A stretch of DNA of 64,000 nt, taken from the NCBI GenBank assembly GCA_964291635.2, contig OZ219907.1, positions 62,001-126,000 on the forward strand. The letters run 5' to 3'. Source of the stretch: JAPPHA01 sp964291635. GTDB taxonomy: Bacteria; Pseudomonadota; Alphaproteobacteria; Rhodobacterales; Rhodobacteraceae. The notes beneath the pieces are model-generated. The model was not told the DNA's origin and ran no database searches. It worked only from the letters and a program-made list of their open reading frames with translations. The position numbers and the translations under genes are program-made. Below are positions 54,327 to 63,917 of this stretch, in pieces (within the stretch, counting starts at the first letter, position 1; the number at the start of each line of letters is the position of its first letter).

Positions 54327-54370
54327 GACCGTAATGCGACCGTAATGTGACCGTAATGTGACGAAAATGG
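54327..54370. repeat. Tandem 11-bp repeat (GACCGTAATGT), four units
   Basis: Units begin at 54327, 54338, 54349 and 54360; the first three differ by one base and the fourth is degenerate (GACGAAAATGG). On the other strand this is GGTCACA separated by TTAC, the 7 + 4 spacing used by PhoB/OmpR-type regulators. The rest of 54371-54594 holds no recognisable gene. Confidence 0.7.
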
Positions 54371-54594
54371 TGCATCCAGCACTTCTTCGCGAAACGCCAG
54401 CGGCCTTTCCCCTGCCGGGAGAGAAACGGTTCGCGCGCGGCCGCAGCGACATTTCATCGCGGAAACTGTTTGGCGACGCGGGAATGGTTGCGCCGGGGAA
54501 CCCTGTTGAAGGGACCATTTCCGCCAACTCACCTGAGGCCAGGCATTGGCAGGGAAAAAAGCATCAATGCACGAGGCTGGAAGTTTGTTTGTGC

Positions 54595-55493
54595 TCAGGT
54601 GGCGCCCTTGCCGTAGACCGAAAATCCCCTGTTCCTGAGACCCTTTTGAACCTCGTAGACGGCCCCCCGCTTCTCCGGAAGCGGAAAGGGAATGCGAACC
54701 GGGACCGCGCGAAGCCTTGGCTCGAGGGTCGACGCGCCGCAGAGCATCCGCTCGTTGTATTCTTCCATGGAACCGAACGAGGTCATCGATCCCATCACCG
54801 GGAAGACATCCGCCGTCATGCATTCGTAGAACAGGAGCCGACGGTCACGCCCGGAGGTGTTCAGTGCCGACCCATGTACGATCCGTGCATGGTGAATCGT
54901 GATCGAACCCGCCGGCCCCACCATTGGAACCGCGTCGCCGGCATCAAGTCCGGCAGCCGCGAGATTCATCGCCGCCGCGAATACGCCGTCCACATGGTGG
55001 TCGAAGATCGGTCCCCTGTGCGTGCCGGGAAAGACCATCAACGGCCCGTTTTCCAGCCCCATGTCGTCGATGATCACACCCACGGCCAGGACGTCGTCGT
55101 TGGCATGCGGGTAGAAGGCGAAATCCTGGTGCCACTCGACGGCTGCCCCATATCCTGCAGACTTCATGTTGAGCTTCGTCGTGTGGAGCCGCAGATCAGG
55201 TCCGATCAGGTCGCGCATCGGCGCCAGCACATGGTCCGAGAACATCAGGTCACGGACGACATCCGAGATCCTGTGCGGTACCTTGATTCGCCGGATCCGT
55301 GGATTGTCAGGCGTATGGCTGTCTTCCAGATCCAGTCAGTCGTTCGACGGGGTCATTCCCCGTGCTTCTTTCCCAAATCGCGCGATCTCGTCGCGGACGT
55401 CAGATATCGTGTCGTCAGGGATGCGGTTCTCCAGAAAAGATAACCTTGTTTGCCGTAAAATTCGATCTGTTCAGGACTCAGCGCTTCGGGCAT
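54595..55493 (-). pseudogene. Phytanoyl-CoA dioxygenase-family (PhyH) protein, two lesions
   Basis: From the ATG at 55493 the frame reads MPEALSPEQIEFYGKQGYLF, then a base is missing and the sense continues LENRIPDDTISDVRDEIARFG. An in-frame TGA after MTPSND interrupts it, and it resumes LDLEDSHTPDNPRIRRIKVPH to run intact to 54595. The iron ligands remain (EWHQDFAFY, and the late His in IHHARIVHGSALN). The family are Fe(II)/2-oxoglutarate hydroxylases. An ATG at 55245 could still yield a 216-residue C-terminal part, probably inactive. Confidence 0.82.
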
Positions 55494-55680
55494 CCGGTCA
55501 CTCCTGCCGCATCATGCCGGGCGCAGGCATTGCGGCGCCCTGTTTTGGCTTCCGGCGAAAATTGATACCGGGTCGGTTAACGACCATACGTCCGACATCG
55601 GGAGCATCGATGTCTGGAAACAAGACCCGGTCCCGCGAGCACCGGTTGACTTTCGTGACAGCATCGCGCCGCAGAGGTTC

Positions 55681-56007
55681 TCACGGAGATGTGCCAGGAG
55701 TCGCCAATACCTCGTGAACGCGCTCGATTTCGCGGTGGAACCGTTCCGGCAGGCGCGCCCAATCACGGGCATCGACCAGGAAGGGGATGATTGACTCCTG
55801 TACGGCCTCCTCGAATTCCCCGATTCGCTCGAGTGAAATTTCCGTCAGGCCCGGTCCGCGCAACACCAGGTCGAGGTCACTCCCTTTGTGGGACTTCCCG
55901 CTCACGCGGCTGCCGTAGACCCAAACTTCGACATCGGGCAAGTACTGCCGCAGCAGCGCCTCCAGCACATGGAGGTGCTTCGATTCCAGGTGAAGCCGGT
56001 TAGTCAT
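55681..56007 (-). CDS. mntA: MntA-type minimal nucleotidyltransferase antitoxin
   Basis: A 108-residue protein with the MNT motif GS-x10-D-x-D visible as GSRVSGKSHKGSDLDL near residues 32-47. In HepT/MntA (type VII) modules this protein adds AMP to the HEPN toxin and so inactivates it. It overlaps the HEPN gene by eight bases on the same strand, the canonical layout. The gene looks intact. Confidence 0.9.
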   Translation of the reverse strand: MTNRLHLESKHLHVLEALLRQYLPDVEVWVYGSRVSGKSHKGSDLDLVLRGPGLTEISLERIGEFEEAVQESIIPFLVDARDWARLPERFHREIERVHEVLATPGTSP

Positions 56008-56425
56008 CTTCCGCCACTTCGATCATGGCTGCCAGTACCCACGCGTCAGCGACAAAGGCCGACAGCAGCTTGAGCGTGGCCTCCGCAAATTCCTCGCCAT
56101 AGTTGTGGGCGGTATCGTTTCGGCTGTCGCGGTAGAAAAGCCAGCGTTCTGCCGCCTCCGGCTCCATCAACCCGTGCCTCGCGGCGTGGCGGAAGAGGTC
56201 CTTGAAGGTAAGGCGGTCCGCCTGCCGATTGCTGGCGAAGTACGCGGCGAGACGTTTGCGGAGCAGCTTGCCGCTTTGCTCCAGTACAAGCTCGAATTCC
56301 TTGACGCAGGCGGCGCGGCAGATGTCGTAAAAGATGTCGCCCGACCCCCGGTACTTCTCGATTTCCGCCAAGGCAGCCTCAAGGGTCTGGATGCAGCGGC
56401 GCAGGAAAGTGGTATCGATACTCAT
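56000..56425 (-). CDS. hepT: HepT-type HEPN ribonuclease toxin (HI0074 family)
   Basis: A 141-residue helical protein of the nucleotidyltransferase-substrate-binding family. The HEPN active site R-x4-H is RNDTAH, followed by the Tyr that is AMPylated in known HepT (HNYGEEFAEATL). The ATG at 56425 begins MSIDTTFLRRCIQTLEAAL; the longer frame to 56554 adds basic, unlikely sequence. It would be an RNase held in check by MntA. First gene of the pair. Confidence 0.88.
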   Translation of the reverse strand: MSIDTTFLRRCIQTLEAALAEIEKYRGSGDIFYDICRAACVKEFELVLEQSGKLLRKRLAAYFASNRQADRLTFKDLFRHAARHGLMEPEAAERWLFYRDSRNDTAHNYGEEFAEATLKLLSAFVADAWVLAAMIEVAEDD

Positions 56426-57007
56426 GAACCGCCTTCCCCGAAACCTCGCGGCACCAGTTCGGCGTCGACTCCCCCGTTTACCCGCGCACTTCCGGTGTGT
56501 CGCGCGCATGGTCGCTGGCTGGGATACCCTTTGGTCCGAATGCCGTTTTCGCAACCGAGAATGTGGCGGTGTACGGCATCTTCCGCTTCCCCGCCGTTTC
56601 TATGATTCGTCCAGACTGCCGCGAACATTCTCGTTGACGGTGTAACGGTACTGGACATCGGATTCTCCCATGCTTGACTTTCTCCACTATAACAAATGGC
56701 GCCGTTCCATGTCAGTAGGGTGTGGACGGATCATGGCCGGTCAGCCGACGCCGGTGCTCGCTACGATTCTTCGCCGAAGCGGGTCCGCCGTTGTCGTCAC
56801 CTTGCCGGAAGCCGGTTTAGACACCGACCCGAACCGGCCGGTCATTGGTACCGCCACGTTCAGGAGCCTCAACTTCCGCCTGGCATGAAGATATCGCCTG
56901 TCGGGCAGAGAACGGGGCGGTCGTCGATGACTGCGCGCCGGGTGCAAACCGGTTGCGCCCCTTCGCCCGGACAGTGTAACTTTTGGAAAGTCAGGAAGAG
57001 GTCCGAC
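56426..57007. other. 582 bp without a supported gene
   Basis: Frames on both strands are open but none is recognisable; a tiny minus-strand ORF (MGESDVQYRYTVNENVRGSLDES) at 56659 ends after 23 residues and may be a remnant. The last 100 bp lead to the amidotransferase and contain its ribosome binding site. Confidence 0.4.
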
Positions 57008-57742
57008 ATGCACATTCTTGTACTCCAGCATGCGGCTTGCGAACACCCGGGTTCTTTTCGGAGATTTCTCAGGGAAGACGGACACAGCTGGGTCTCGGTT
57101 GAACTCGACGAAGGCGAACCATTGCGGTCGGTCGACGAATTCGATGCACTCTGGGTGCTCGGCGGTCCGATGGACGTCTGGGAAGAGGACAAGCACCCCT
57201 GGTTGGCCGCGGAAAAGGAATTCATCCGTGACGCGGTTCAGGTCAAGGGGCTGCCGTTCCTCGGTCTATGCCTGGGGCATCAGCTGCTCGCCGAGGCATT
57301 GGGCGGTGCCTGTGGCAAGTCGGAGACCCCCGAGATCGGCGTGCTGGACGTCCACCTGACCGAAGACGGAATGGACAGCGCGTTCCTGGATGGTCTGCCC
57401 GAGGTTTTCAAATGCCTGCAATGGCACGGCGCCGAGGTCAGCCGCATGCCGGACGGCGCGCGCTGTCTGGCGACGACGAATGAATGCAAGGTTCAGGCGA
57501 TGCAATGGGGTCCCCGGGCACACTCGGTCCAGTTTCATCTTGAAATCGAGGACGACACGGTGGCGAACTGGGCGTTGATCCCTGAATACGCTGACGCGCT
57601 TCGGGATGCGCTCGGGCCGGATGGCCAGGCTCAGCTCGGGGCTGCGTGCGCGGCCGAAATGCCAGGATTCCTTCGTCACGCCGAACGGGTGTACATCAAT
57701 TGGCTGCAAACCGCGGCTCACGGAACAGGACCCTGGAGATGA
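57008..57742 (+). CDS. Class I glutamine amidotransferase-like protein (GMP-synthase-like)
   Basis: A 244-residue GATase1 protein. The nucleophile elbow is FLGLCLGHQLLAEALGG (Cys near residue 83), and the His partner is in HSVQFHLEIE. GGPMDVWEEDKHPWL is typical of the YfeJ/GuaA-like stand-alone group. It is expected to hydrolyse glutamine or a gamma-glutamyl compound; the acceptor is unknown. The ATG at 57008 has AGGAAGAGG upstream, so the longer frame from 56696 is rejected. Confidence 0.88.
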   Translation: MHILVLQHAACEHPGSFRRFLREDGHSWVSVELDEGEPLRSVDEFDALWVLGGPMDVWEEDKHPWLAAEKEFIRDAVQVKGLPFLGLCLGHQLLAEALGGACGKSETPEIGVLDVHLTEDGMDSAFLDGLPEVFKCLQWHGAEVSRMPDGARCLATTNECKVQAMQWGPRAHSVQFHLEIEDDTVANWALIPEYADALRDALGPDGQAQLGAACAAEMPGFLRHAERVYINWLQTAAHGTGPWR

Positions 57743-57833
57743 TCCTTGAGCCGACCCGTTCGGGCTGTCGGGTTGGAGGCTCCGGTTCGGGCGCCGGCGT
57801 CTGCCTGATCAAAGTGCAAATCCGGTAATTAAC

Positions 57834-58895
57834 TTGGCATTGAGTACGAGAACACAGGCCGCATACTGGTTATCCGGTGCAGTCGTACTTGCGGTGGTCC
57901 TTTGGCTGCTCGGCGACGTCCTGTTGCCGTTCACCATCGGCATTGCTCTTGCCTATTTTCTGGATCCGATCGCCGACCGGTTGGAATCGGCCGGGTTGTC
58001 CCGTGTCCTCGCGACCCTGCTGATAACCCTGGCCGCCGTAGTGGTCGTGCTGGTCCTGATCGCGGTCCTCATTCCTCTCCTGGTCGGGCAGCTTGTCGAG
58101 CTCGCCGAGGCACTGCCGGAATACCTGCGCCTGTCACGCGAAATCGCCGCGGCCTGGTTTCCCGGTGCAATGACAGAGGGTTCCCTTCCCGGAGAGATGG
58201 TCAACTCGCTGGTTGACTTCATCAGTGGACGGAGCGCGGAACTGGCAACACGTGTCCTTTCAGTTGCGTTCACGATTATCGATATCCTTGTGATCATGGT
58301 CGTTGCACCAGTCGTTGCGGTTTACATGCTGCTCGACTGGGACAGGATGATCTCGACGATAGACAGCTGGTTGCCGCGCGATCACCGGTCCACGATCCGG
58401 TCGCTCGTCCAGGAGGTCGACGCGACCCTCGCGAGCTTCGTACGCGGACAAATCTCGGTTTGCGCGATTCTTGCGATCTTTTACGCCGTGGCGCTCATGC
58501 TGGTCGGGCTCAAGTTCGGTCTCGTCATCGGAGTGATCGCAGGAGCGCTGACGTTCATTCCTTATGTCGGTGCAGTTCTTGGCGGGTTGTTGTCGATCGG
58601 ACTTGCGCTGTTCCAGTTTTGGGGATCACCGGTGCTGATCGGCGCAGTCGCCCTGATCTTTGTCGCGGGACAAGCCCTCGAGGGGAATTTCCTGACGCCC
58701 AAGCTGGTCGGAAAGGCCGTTGGTCTGCACCCGGTATGGCTCATTTTCGCGTTGTCGGTCTTTGGAACCCTGTTCGGGTTTACCGGGCTTCTTCTGGCGG
58801 TTCCGATCACGGCATGTATCGGGGTGTTTTCGAGATTCGGCCTGCGCCAGTACCTGTCCGGACGCCTATATCGTGGCCGGTCGGAAAATTCGTGA
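57834..58895 (+). CDS. AI-2E/PerM-family membrane protein
   Basis: A 353-residue membrane protein with about eight helices. Family features are LPFTIGIALAYFLDPIADRLE near the N-terminus and, towards the end, LTFIPYVGAVLGGLLSIGLAL and GNFLTPKLVGKAVGLHPVWLIFAL. The start is TTG at 57834. In alphaproteobacteria a PerM gene commonly stands before hda. It overlaps nothing; the hda GTG begins 43 bp after its stop. The transported substrate is not established for this subgroup. Confidence 0.9.
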   Translation: MALSTRTQAAYWLSGAVVLAVVLWLLGDVLLPFTIGIALAYFLDPIADRLESAGLSRVLATLLITLAAVVVVLVLIAVLIPLLVGQLVELAEALPEYLRLSREIAAAWFPGAMTEGSLPGEMVNSLVDFISGRSAELATRVLSVAFTIIDILVIMVVAPVVAVYMLLDWDRMISTIDSWLPRDHRSTIRSLVQEVDATLASFVRGQISVCAILAIFYAVALMLVGLKFGLVIGVIAGALTFIPYVGAVLGGLLSIGLALFQFWGSPVLIGAVALIFVAGQALEGNFLTPKLVGKAVGLHPVWLIFALSVFGTLFGFTGLLLAVPITACIGVFSRFGLRQYLSGRLYRGRSENS

Positions 58896-58938
58896 GCGCG
58901 GACAGTCATTCCTTTCCGTTTGTTCAACGCTCACGATC

Positions 58939-59643
58939 GTGTCTGAACAGCTGATCTTCGACCTGGGTTTGCCGGCTTCACGCGATGGCCAGGACTTTCT
59001 CGTGACTGATGCAAACCGGAAGGCGGTTACGCTACTTGGCCGTCCCGGGACCTGGCAAAACGGGTGTATTCTCATCAGTGGTCCTGAAAAGTCCGGCAAG
59101 TCGCACCTGGCCGGCGCCTGGGCTCGGCACGTCGGCGCCGATGTCGTCTCGGGCGTAGGCCTTGCAACCAGGCGCGACCCGGTCGGGCCTGCCGGTTCAG
59201 CGATCAGGGCGCTGTGTGTCGAGGACATCCAGGCGGTTGCAGGCTGCGCCGAACTCGAATTCGCGCTCCTCCACGTGATGAACTTTCTCGCGGAACGGGA
59301 GGCTTCGTTGCTGTTGACCGCACGTGGTCGAACGCCGAACTGGCGACCGCTGAGCCCGGAACTCTCCAGCCGTCTCGCAGCGGTCTCGCAGGCAACGATC
59401 GGCGAACCTGACGACGAACTTCTTCGCGGATTACTCGCCAAGTTCATCGCGGATCGTCAACTGACCTGCTCGCCAAGCGTATTGGAGTATCTTGTCCGTC
59501 GGATCGAACGGTCGTTTCTGGCTGCCAACCGGGTCGTGGAGGCGCTTGACAAGGCTTCCCTGAAACGGCGGCGGCCGATTACACGTGCGTTGGCAAGCAC
59601 GGTACTCGACAAACCCGTGCCGGAACCGGAACGGCCGAAATAG
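58939..59643 (+). CDS. hda: HdaA/DnaA-like regulatory inactivator ATPase
   Basis: A 234-residue DnaA-domain-III-like AAA+ protein: Walker A ISGPEKSGKSHLAGAW near residue 50, Walker B-like LCVEDIQAV, and a sensor-2 region with RRIERSFLAANRVVEALDKASL. Its N-terminus EQLIFDLG resembles the clamp-binding motif (Q-L-x-L-D-L) of Hda, which promotes ATP hydrolysis by DnaA after replication starts. The GTG at 58939 is chosen to give this N-terminus. It lies between PerM and Ppk, as usual in alphaproteobacteria. Confidence 0.88.
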   Translation: MSEQLIFDLGLPASRDGQDFLVTDANRKAVTLLGRPGTWQNGCILISGPEKSGKSHLAGAWARHVGADVVSGVGLATRRDPVGPAGSAIRALCVEDIQAVAGCAELEFALLHVMNFLAEREASLLLTARGRTPNWRPLSPELSSRLAAVSQATIGEPDDELLRGLLAKFIADRQLTCSPSVLEYLVRRIERSFLAANRVVEALDKASLKRRRPITRALASTVLDKPVPEPERPK

Positions 59644-59874
59644 GCGGCGACGATGTCGTGACGCCGGCCCGTTTACTTTTGGCCGCACTTGGATATCGAG
59701 CCCTAATGGAGTATCTCGGGTCAAGGGAATGGAGAACTGCCACCGAGCGCAATGCTGTTTTCCGGACTCGTGATCCGGTGATCAGGCCAAGCGAAACGCG
59801 CGCGTTCATCGGGACCCCGGGCCTGTTGTCGATTGCGGCAGGAATTCGAGCCGGCAGTGGCTTGGAGGAGAATC

Positions 59875-62118
59875 ATGGACGATGCTGGGACCATTGATCT
59901 AGACGCTCCCAAGACGCACTCGACCGGTGATGACGCGCCGGTGGGCAGGATCAATGGTGACTTCCTGAATTCGTCACCTGGTCCGGGGTTGAAAATCGAC
60001 GGGGACTTTTCGGGACCTGCTCGGTTCTTCAACCGCGAGTTGAGCTGGGTGTCGTTCAACTGGCGCGTGCTTGAAGAAGCGCGAAATCCGGACGTGCCAT
60101 TGCTCGAACGGCTCCGCATGTTGTCGATTTCCGGAAGCAACCTCGACGAGTTTTTCACCGTTCGGGTGGCCGGGTTGCGGCAGCAGGTCAGCGAGAGATT
60201 TTTCAGACCGTCACAGGACGGACTGACACCCGGTCAGCAGTTGGTCAAGATCAACGATGACGTCAAGCGCCTGATCGTCGCGCAACAGGCGTGCTGGGGC
60301 GAACTGTACGGGGAACTTCACGCGGCCGGCATCAACCTCGTGGCCCGAGGCGAATTCAGCGAACGGGACCGGCGCGTTCTCAAGAAGGAATTCGACAACA
60401 ATATCTTCCCGATTCTCAGCCCGCTTGCGGTCGATCCTGCACATCCGTTCCCGTTCATCGCGAGCGGTGGATTGACGCTTGCCGTGCAGTTGAAGGAGCG
60501 CCGCAAGAGGCGCCAGCTGCAGGCGCTGCTTCCGATTCCCCAGCCGCTGGACCGGTTCGTGATCCTGCCGGACGGCCCGAACGGACAAATCCGGCGCGCA
60601 CTGCTCGAAGACGTCATTCTGGAGTTCATCGGGACATTGTTCCCGGATTACGTGCTACGGGGCCATTGCATTTTCCGTCCATTGCGCGACAGCGACCTGG
60701 AAGTCGAGGAAGAGGCGATCGACCTCGTCCGCGAGTTCGAGACTGCGCTGAAACGCCGCCGGCGCGGCGAAGTCATCCAGTTGACGGTGTCTTCGGGCGG
60801 ACCTGAACAACTCACGCAAAAGATCTTCGAAGCCCTTGCCATGGCCGAGTCCGACGTCAACGTCGTCGATGGAATCGTCGGGATTTCGGATCTCATGGGC
60901 CTGATCATCGATCATCGACGCGAACTGCTTTGGCCATCGTTTCAGCCGCGGACCCCCGAGCGGGTGCAGGACTTCGATGGCGACATCTTTTCGGCGATTC
61001 AACAGAAGGACATGCTGCTCCATCATCCGTACGAGAGTTTCGACATTGTCGTTCGGTTCCTGCAGCAGGCGGCCCGCGACCCGAATGTGGTTGCAATCAA
61101 GCAGACACTGTACAGGACATCGAACCAGTCACCGATCGTCGAGGCGCTGTGCGAAGCCGCCGAGAACGGAAAATCGGTGACCGCGCTTGTCGAACTGAAA
61201 GCTCGGTTTGACGAGGCGGCGAACATAAGGCAGTCGAGACGGCTCGAGACGGCTGGCGTCATCGTCGTTTACGGTTTCCTCAATCTGAAAACACACGCGA
61301 AAATCTCGACGGTTGTCAGGCGTGAAGAAGATCGCCTCGTCACGTACACCCATTTCGGAACGGGAAATTACCATCCGATCACCGCCAAGGTGTACACGGA
61401 CCTGTCGCTTTTTACCTGCGACCCCCAACTCGGCCGGGGAGCGACCAAGATCTTCAACTACATTTCCGGCTACGCCCGGCCCGAAGGCCTCGAGCACCTG
61501 TCTGTCTCGCCTGTGTTCCTCAAGGAGTATCTGCTGGAACTGATCGAGAACGAAATCAGGGTCGCGAAGGCAGGAATGCCGGGCGCGATCTGGGCAAAGA
61601 TGAACTCGATCATCGAACCGGACGTCATTGACGCCTTGTACCGGGCATCGTGCGCCGGGGTCCAGATTTCCCTGGTCATTCGTGGAATATGCGGAATTCG
61701 TCCGGGTATAGCCGGGCTCTCGGAGAACATACGGGTCAAGTCCATCGTTGGACGGTTCCTCGAACATTCGCGCATCATGTGTTTCGGAACCGGTCACGGA
61801 TTGCCGTCTCCGCGGGCGCGCGTCTTCATGTCGTCTGCGGACTGGATGGGACGGAACCTTCACTTTCGGGTCGAAACGCTGGTCGAAATCAGGAACAGCA
61901 CCGTTCACGCGCAGATCATGAGCCAGATCATGGCGGCCAATTTGGCGGATCAGGCAAACAGTTGGGTCTTGCAGCCCGATGGAACATATGTCCGCCACGC
62001 CGGAGAGGATGGGGATCAAATGTTCAGTTGCCATCGGTTCTTTCTCGAGAATCCGTCCCTCAGCGGCCGGGGATCTGTCGGGGCAAAGGATGTGCCGGCC
62101 TTGACTCATTCCCGCTAG
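59875..62118 (+). CDS. ppk: Polyphosphate kinase 1
   Basis: A 747-residue enzyme. The N-domain begins FFNRELSWVSFNWRVLEEA, and SISGSNLDEFFTVRVAGL is typical. The autophosphorylated His is in LNLKTHAKISTVV, the second catalytic His in RFLEHSRIMCFG, and other conserved residues are in YTHFGTGNYHP and SSADWMGRNLHFRVE. It makes polyphosphate from ATP at the membrane. The ATG at 59875 has GGAGGAG upstream. It begins 231 bp after hda and is followed by ppx. Confidence 0.97.
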   Translation: MDDAGTIDLDAPKTHSTGDDAPVGRINGDFLNSSPGPGLKIDGDFSGPARFFNRELSWVSFNWRVLEEARNPDVPLLERLRMLSISGSNLDEFFTVRVAGLRQQVSERFFRPSQDGLTPGQQLVKINDDVKRLIVAQQACWGELYGELHAAGINLVARGEFSERDRRVLKKEFDNNIFPILSPLAVDPAHPFPFIASGGLTLAVQLKERRKRRQLQALLPIPQPLDRFVILPDGPNGQIRRALLEDVILEFIGTLFPDYVLRGHCIFRPLRDSDLEVEEEAIDLVREFETALKRRRRGEVIQLTVSSGGPEQLTQKIFEALAMAESDVNVVDGIVGISDLMGLIIDHRRELLWPSFQPRTPERVQDFDGDIFSAIQQKDMLLHHPYESFDIVVRFLQQAARDPNVVAIKQTLYRTSNQSPIVEALCEAAENGKSVTALVELKARFDEAANIRQSRRLETAGVIVVYGFLNLKTHAKISTVVRREEDRLVTYTHFGTGNYHPITAKVYTDLSLFTCDPQLGRGATKIFNYISGYARPEGLEHLSVSPVFLKEYLLELIENEIRVAKAGMPGAIWAKMNSIIEPDVIDALYRASCAGVQISLVIRGICGIRPGIAGLSENIRVKSIVGRFLEHSRIMCFGTGHGLPSPRARVFMSSADWMGRNLHFRVETLVEIRNSTVHAQIMSQIMAANLADQANSWVLQPDGTYVRHAGEDGDQMFSCHRFFLENPSLSGRGSVGAKDVPALTHSR

Positions 62119-62175
62119 GCGGCACGGGTCTTTGCAAAGGCACCGGACAATCGCCAGCGGCGAGCGCGGGTCGCG

Positions 62176-63678
62176 GTGGCGCTGATCGAAGCCGAACGCC
62201 GCAGGAAGACCAGTGTCCTTGAGCGGCTGAAGCGGGTTGGCGTTATTGACGTCGGGTCGAACTCGGTTCGACTCGTCGTATTCGACGGTGCGGCCCGTTC
62301 ACCGGCATACTTCTACAACGAAAAAATCCTCTGTGGATTGGGACGCGGAATGCGGAAGTCCGGGCGTCTCAATCCCGAGGGCAAGGCCCGTGCGCTGGCG
62401 GCCCTGGAAAGATTTTCGGCCCTGGTTGGCGTGTTCGACATCAAGTCCTTGAGGACGGTCGCAACGGCGGCCGTTCGGGAGGCTAGGGATGGCGTGGCGT
62501 TCTGTGGCGAAGTCAGAATGCGAACCGGCCTGGACATCATGATTGCAAGCGGGCGCGAAGAGGCACGCCTCTCCGCCCAGGGCGTTCTCCTGGGCTGGCC
62601 GGATGCGGATGGATTCGTCTGTGACATGGGTGGTGCGTCAATGGAAATCGCGGAGGTTAGGTACGGGACCGTCGGGAGAATGGAAAGCACGCCGCTTGGG
62701 TCACTGACCATACGGGGCGACAAGGGCCGGAACGGCCGAACGGAGCACGATCTCGTTCAAAGTATCCAGGAATTGCGAAGCAGGTTTCCGGGGTACAGCC
62801 CGAGACTGTTTCTTGTCGGGGGGTCATTCCGCGCGATCGCCAGACTTGACATGGAATATCGCGGTTATCCCCTCAAGGTCCTGCATGAATACAGGATGTC
62901 GCCGGCAGGCCTGAACACGACGCTGGTGCGCATTCGATCCGGACGGCCGGAAGATCTCGCGGTTGTTCCGTCAATTTCGCCAGAGCGTCTCGAGCACGTA
63001 CCGGGAGCAGCCAGGGTCTTGTCCGTTCTGGTCGACGTATTCGAGCCAAAGGAGATCGCGATTTCCGGATACGGGATTCGTGAAGGCCTGCTTTATGAAA
63101 GCTTGCCGGAAAGCCTGCGGCGCCGAGATCCGCTGATCGAGGTCTGCAGAGCGATGGAGACGAGTTCCGCACGGTTTCCCGGGTTTGGTGAACGGCTCGC
63201 GGCCTGGGTAAGGCCGTTGTTCCCAAAAGCGGATCGCGAGCGGCAGCGACTCGTTCTTGCCGCGTGCCTGTTGCACGACGTGACCTGGCGCGCCCATCCG
63301 GATTATCGCGCGGAAGTGTGTTTTGACAACGCCACACGCGCCAATCTGGGCGGCCTTGACCATACCGGCCGGATATTCATCGGCATGTCGCTCTTTCACC
63401 GCTATAGCAAGTCGATCGATCCGGGCAGGAACCGCGCGCTGTCCGAGTTCCTGGCGCCTGAAGAACTACAGGATGCGAAAACGCTAGGCAGGGCAATGCG
63501 GCTCGGTGCCCTGCTGGGAGGAGCGACGACCGACCGCATGGGAATTCTCAGGATGAATTCAGGGCATGTCAAACTCGATTTTGGCGGGCGTGGCCACGCT
63601 ATCCATGGCGAGGCCATCCAGCGCCGCCTGGATGCATTGGCGCGCGCGGTCGGGAAAGAGCCGGTCGTCGTGTTGTGA
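62176..63678 (+). CDS. ppx: Exopolyphosphatase (Ppx/GppA) with HD-type C-terminal domain
   Basis: A 500-residue protein. The ASKHA fold begins VGVIDVGSNSVRLVVFD; ATAAVREA, VCDMGGASMEIAEV and FLVGGSFRAIARLD are the phosphate-binding and catalytic regions. The C-terminal half has an HD-like LLHDVTWRAHPDYRAE. It degrades the polyphosphate made by Ppk, or pppGpp. It starts with GTG at 62176, 57 bp after ppk, so one operon is likely. Confidence 0.93.
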   Translation: MALIEAERRRKTSVLERLKRVGVIDVGSNSVRLVVFDGAARSPAYFYNEKILCGLGRGMRKSGRLNPEGKARALAALERFSALVGVFDIKSLRTVATAAVREARDGVAFCGEVRMRTGLDIMIASGREEARLSAQGVLLGWPDADGFVCDMGGASMEIAEVRYGTVGRMESTPLGSLTIRGDKGRNGRTEHDLVQSIQELRSRFPGYSPRLFLVGGSFRAIARLDMEYRGYPLKVLHEYRMSPAGLNTTLVRIRSGRPEDLAVVPSISPERLEHVPGAARVLSVLVDVFEPKEIAISGYGIREGLLYESLPESLRRRDPLIEVCRAMETSSARFPGFGERLAAWVRPLFPKADRERQRLVLAACLLHDVTWRAHPDYRAEVCFDNATRANLGGLDHTGRIFIGMSLFHRYSKSIDPGRNRALSEFLAPEELQDAKTLGRAMRLGALLGGATTDRMGILRMNSGHVKLDFGGRGHAIHGEAIQRRLDALARAVGKEPVVVL

Positions 63679-63917
63679 AGCGTATTTCTCCTGGACGCGG
63701 GCAACTTGGGCCAATCTCAAACAATTTCAAGATCAGGGTTTGTCAAAAACCATTTTAATTCAATGGTTGAAATCAACCATTCCCGTATGCGGGAATTGCG
63801 TTGGCCGGTGAATTGACGTAATGCACTCGGCGAATTCGCTGATCTCTCCGGGGCGGATCATGGTCATTGTCCGACCGAGCAGAGTGACCGGCTCGAAACG
63901 AAAAGGGGAACCGCGCA
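63679..63917. other. Gap before proS with two inverted repeats
   Basis: AATGGTTGA (63762-63770) and TCAACCATT (63773-63781) form a perfect 9-bp arm pair, and ATTCCCG/CGGGAAT at 63780-63796 forms a second one overlapping it. Neither is followed by a T-run. They may mark the 3' end of ppx messages or a proS leader. Confidence 0.4.

Noticed and set aside
61129..62109. 326-codon frame antisense to ppk
   Set aside because: Ppk is unmistakable on the plus strand; the shadow comes from codon bias.
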